Shown piece by piece: positions 6,619-8,274 of a stretch of 8,274 nt of DNA. The position numbers and the translations under genes were made by a program. Source of the DNA: Acidobacteriota bacterium (GTDB taxonomy: Bacteria; Acidobacteriota; UBA890; WLXD01); the NCBI GenBank assembly GCA_022571615.1, contig JACZXM010000107.1:1-8274 (forward strand), written 5' to 3'. The notes beneath the pieces were generated by a model. The model saw only the letters and a program-made list of their open reading frames with translations. It ran no database searches and was not told where the DNA came from. The first letter of the stretch is position 1. Each line of letters opens with the position of its first letter.

Positions 6619-7941
6619 TCAGCGCCGCGTGAGTCGCGGCTGCACCTCGACGAGCCGGTTGTATTGGCGCAGGATTGCCCGCAGTCGGTCGTGGGGCAAC
6701 GCAAACACAGTTACGTCGCCGGCGCCGGTCATGGTCTCGGCTGCCACCATGGCGTTGATGATTGCCTCCTCAGTGGCTTGAACGGTGGCGGCAAACAACC
6801 GCCCGAGCTCCTCGTTGGCCAGCATCTTCAGCTCGGCCGAGGAATGCCGGCTGAGCGCCGCGGCTGAATTGGCGGTGCTCAGGGCCATGAAGATGTCGCC
6901 CGAGCCGTTGCCCGATACGCTGCCGTTGCGCGCCAGTCCGAGCGAGATCCTACGGGCGATTCGCTTCAGCTGATGGGGAAGGACGGGCGCGTCAGTCGCC
7001 GCCAATACGATGATCGAGCCCTGCTCCTGCTCGAGCCCCGAACCCGGTCCATGCCGACCCGAGGGTGATACGCCCGGCCCGATCGCTACTTGACTGGCGC
7101 GGTTCGGCGCCTTGGCCCGTGCCGCCCACCCAACCTCGCCTTGCGGGCGCGCCGGCATCAGATCGGTGATCTCCCGGCCCACCGGCACACCGGCTACCCG
7201 CAGCTGGCTCCGGAGCCCGTAGTTGCACTGCACGAGAACGCCCACGACATAACGCGCGCCGGCCACCTCCACGAGGCGCGACGCGGTCCCGATACCGCCC
7301 TTGAACTGGTGGCAGATCATGCCGGTGCCGCCGCCGACGTTGCCTTCCTGCACTCGGCCGCCATGGGCGTCAGCCAGCGCCGCCAGCGCGTGCTGCTCGG
7401 TGACGTGCTGGCCCAGGATGTCATTGAGCGTCCCGTCCCAGGTCTCCGCCACCACCGGCAGCGCCGCCAACCAGGGCGGGTACCCGGGTCCGTCATGGTC
7501 GACGCTCTTGCGAGCCCCCCAACGCACCACCGCGTGGTGAACGATTCCCACGCTCAGCGTGTTGGTGATCATGAATGGACCCTCCATGAGCCCGGAGTCC
7601 TGGACCCAGGTGGTGCCGGTCATCTCACCGTCGCCGTTGAGAGCGAACCAGGCGGCAAACACCGGTGCCGGATCGTCCTTGCCGCGGGGCCACACCGCGG
7701 TCACCCCGGTGCGCACCGGGCCCTCGCCCACAACCAGCGGTCCCGAACCAGTGACAATGGTGGCGTGGCCGACCTCGACACCCGCCACATCGGTGATCGC
7801 ATTGAGCGGGCCCGGGGTGCCATCGAACGGCACCCCCAGATCACGGGCACGAGGCCGCTGCGGCGTACCGGTCGCCTCGGAGACCAAGAACAATGCCAGC
7901 AGTGCCCCGATCAACAGGCGCCGATGCTTGGTGGATCTCAT
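6619..7941 (-). CDS. P1-family (S58, DmpA/BapA-like) self-processing aminopeptidase, exported
   Basis: An N-terminal-nucleophile aminopeptidase that would cleave itself into two chains before removing N-terminal residues (L-amino acids, D-Ala derivatives or beta-amino acids in known relatives). 440 residues. Basic start, hydrophobic segment 9-20 and SEATG at 21-25 give a signal peptide, so it is probably periplasmic. The family opening NAITDVAGVEVGH is at 47-59 and EGNVGGGTGMICHQFKGG at 199-216. Self-cleavage should occur between Gly308 and nucleophile Ser309 (QGSIIV), followed by ATDAP. Ser347 and Asp349 (NGSGDIF) and Asn240 (QCNYG) complete the active site. The spacing Ser309-Ser347-Asp349 equals DmpA/BapA 250-288-290 as I recall it. 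The start at 7941 is chosen for its signal peptide and a GGAG site 8 nt upstream; an upstream in-frame start at 8091 would add 50 unrelated residues across the divergent promoter. Family call secure; substrate unknown. Confidence 0.93.
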   Translation of the reverse strand: MRSTKHRRLLIGALLALFLVSEATGTPQRPRARDLGVPFDGTPGPLNAITDVAGVEVGHATIVTGSGPLVVGEGPVRTGVTAVWPRGKDDPAPVFAAWFALNGDGEMTGTTWVQDSGLMEGPFMITNTLSVGIVHHAVVRWGARKSVDHDGPGYPPWLAALPVVAETWDGTLNDILGQHVTEQHALAALADAHGGRVQEGNVGGGTGMICHQFKGGIGTASRLVEVAGARYVVGVLVQCNYGLRSQLRVAGVPVGREITDLMPARPQGEVGWAARAKAPNRASQVAIGPGVSPSGRHGPGSGLEQEQGSIIVLAATDAPVLPHQLKRIARRISLGLARNGSVSGNGSGDIFMALSTANSAAALSRHSSAELKMLANEELGRLFAATVQATEEAIINAMVAAETMTGAGDVTVFALPHDRLRAILRQYNRLVEVQPRLTRR

Positions 7942-7949
7942 GCGGTGCT

Positions 7950-7953
7950 CTCC
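7950..7953 (-). promoter_or_regulatory. Ribosome binding site of the P1-family aminopeptidase gene
   Basis: GGAG (within CTGGAG) on the minus strand, 8 nt before the ATG at 7941. It fixes the start ahead of a clear signal peptide and argues against the longer in-frame reading from 8091. Confidence 0.7.
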
Positions 7954-7961
7954 AGTTGCTT

Positions 7962-7969
7962 GGTATACT
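7962..7969. promoter_or_regulatory. Candidate bidirectional promoter with overlapping symmetric -10 boxes
   Basis: In the 127-bp region between the divergent aminopeptidase and dehydrogenase genes, the plus strand reads TATACT at 7964-7969, preceded by TG-n (7961-7963), a good extended -10. The same bases on the minus strand read TATACC at 7967-7962. The shared core is the palindrome GTATAC. Predicted starts are near 7976 (plus, leader about 93 nt) and near 7955 (minus, leader about 14 nt). No strong -35 hexamer was found for either direction. The plus-strand promoter is the better supported of the two. Confidence 0.45.
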
Positions 7970-7981
7970 CCGTCATCGTCG

Positions 7982-8014
7982 CCCACATCATGCAACGCTT
8001 GCCCATCGTGTGGG
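7982..8014 (+). repeat. Short inverted repeat in the leader of the dehydrogenase gene
   Basis: CCCACA (7982-7987) and TGTGGG (8009-8014) form perfect 6-bp arms 21 bp apart, just downstream of the predicted plus-strand start site. It could be an operator or an mRNA stem. Six-base arms of this kind also arise by chance in GC-rich DNA, so support is weak. Confidence 0.2.
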
Positions 8015-8046
8015 AATGGCTGCGGACCTGGCAGCCGCGCCTCCCA

Positions 8047-8060
8047 CTCCAGACCTGGAG
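8047..8060 (+). promoter_or_regulatory. Perfect dyad overlapping the ribosome binding site of the dehydrogenase gene
   Basis: CTCCAG (8047-8052), two bases, then CTGGAG (8055-8060): a perfect 6+6 inverted repeat. Its right arm contains the GGAG Shine-Dalgarno site (8057-8060), 8 nt before the ATG at 8069. In RNA it could form a five-pair stem with a GACC loop that hides the site; in DNA it could be a repressor operator. The ribosome-site role is well supported, the regulatory role is inferred. Confidence 0.4.
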
Positions 8061-8068
8061 CGGTTCCG

Positions 8069-8274
8069 ATGACGACATCGGATGAGGCCATCGCCGGCGA
8101 GGCGTTGAGCGACCCCTATCTGCAGAACTTCGTCAACGAGCCCTATCTGGATTTTTCGAGCCCCCGACATCGTCGGCGCATGCAGGAGGCGCTGGCGCGG
8201 GTGCGCGAGCAGCTCGGTGCCACCTACCCATTGGTGATCGGCGACGAGCAGCTCCCCGACGGGAACCTGATGGC
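8069..8274 (+). CDS. pruA: 1-pyrroline-5-carboxylate dehydrogenase (L-glutamate gamma-semialdehyde dehydrogenase), N-terminus only
   Basis: Oxidises glutamate gamma-semialdehyde, in equilibrium with P5C, to glutamate with NAD+: the second step of proline degradation and the last of arginine degradation, in the cytoplasm. The 68 visible codons carry the signature N-terminal extension of this aldehyde dehydrogenase subfamily: FVNEPYLDFS (21-30), an Arg-rich helix with RMQEALARVREQLG (37-50), and YPLVIGDEQL (53-62). These align without gaps to the corresponding stretch of Thermus P5CDH as I recall it. The start is a stand-alone one with a short leader peptide and a good ribosome site, so this is the monofunctional enzyme and not the C-terminal half of a PutA fusion. 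The Rossmann fold and catalytic Cys lie beyond the window. It is transcribed away from the exported aminopeptidase. The subfamily call rests on the N-terminus alone. Confidence 0.8.
   Translation, partial: MTTSDEAIAGEALSDPYLQNFVNEPYLDFSSPRHRRRMQEALARVREQLGATYPLVIGDEQLPDGNLM

Noticed and set aside
7090..8085. 331-codon plus-strand open frame antisense to the P1-family aminopeptidase
   Set aside because: Low-complexity His/Arg/Pro-rich translation with no family resemblance. It ends inside the start of the dehydrogenase gene and is a shadow of the aminopeptidase coding strand.
7942..8091. In-frame 50-residue upstream extension of the aminopeptidase
   Set aside because: It would run through the divergent promoter region and overlap the dehydrogenase start. 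The ATG at 7941 has a ribosome site and opens a proper signal peptide.

Overview
The window is GC-rich and gene-dense, and looks like the chromosome of a Gram-negative bacterium. Two proteins carry export signals (one a lipoprotein-type signal), and one fusion protein appears to span an inner membrane between cytoplasm and periplasm. The phylum cannot be fixed from sequence alone. The M28B peptidase, the P1-family peptidase and the stand-alone P5C dehydrogenase are all common in environmental Pseudomonadota, Acidobacteriota, Myxococcota and relatives. No rRNA, tRNA, CRISPR array, insertion sequence or phage gene was seen.

Layout, left to right. (1) 1-1874, minus strand: the first 624 residues of a secreted, lipoprotein-type M28B peptidase of the glutamate carboxypeptidase II / PSMA fold, cut by the window edge. 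(2) 2016-5111, minus: a 1031-residue fusion of a PlsC-type acyltransferase, a membrane region, and a type I phosphodiesterase/nucleotide pyrophosphatase domain. (3) 5112-5384: a 273-bp gap that holds, on the plus strand, a degraded C-terminal fragment of a PIN-domain (VapC-like) protein. (4) 5385-6518, minus: an exported conserved protein of unknown function. (5) 6619-7941, minus: an exported P1-family (DmpA/BapA-like, S58) self-cleaving aminopeptidase. (6) 8069-8274, plus: the N-terminus of 1-pyrroline-5-carboxylate dehydrogenase, divergent from gene 5 and cut by the right edge.

Two exported peptidases and an enzyme of proline-to-glutamate catabolism fit a peptide and amino-acid scavenging lifestyle. 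The four minus-strand genes have gaps of 100, 273 and 141 bp, so they are not a tight operon, and I see possible separate promoters for several of them. The 127-bp divergent region (7942-8068) carries a symmetric -10 box that could serve both directions, and a perfect dyad that overlaps the ribosome binding site of the dehydrogenase gene.

I found no clear undescribed multi-gene system. The items most worth a second look are the acyltransferase-phosphodiesterase fusion, the PIN-domain relic, and the regulatory DNA between genes 5 and 6.
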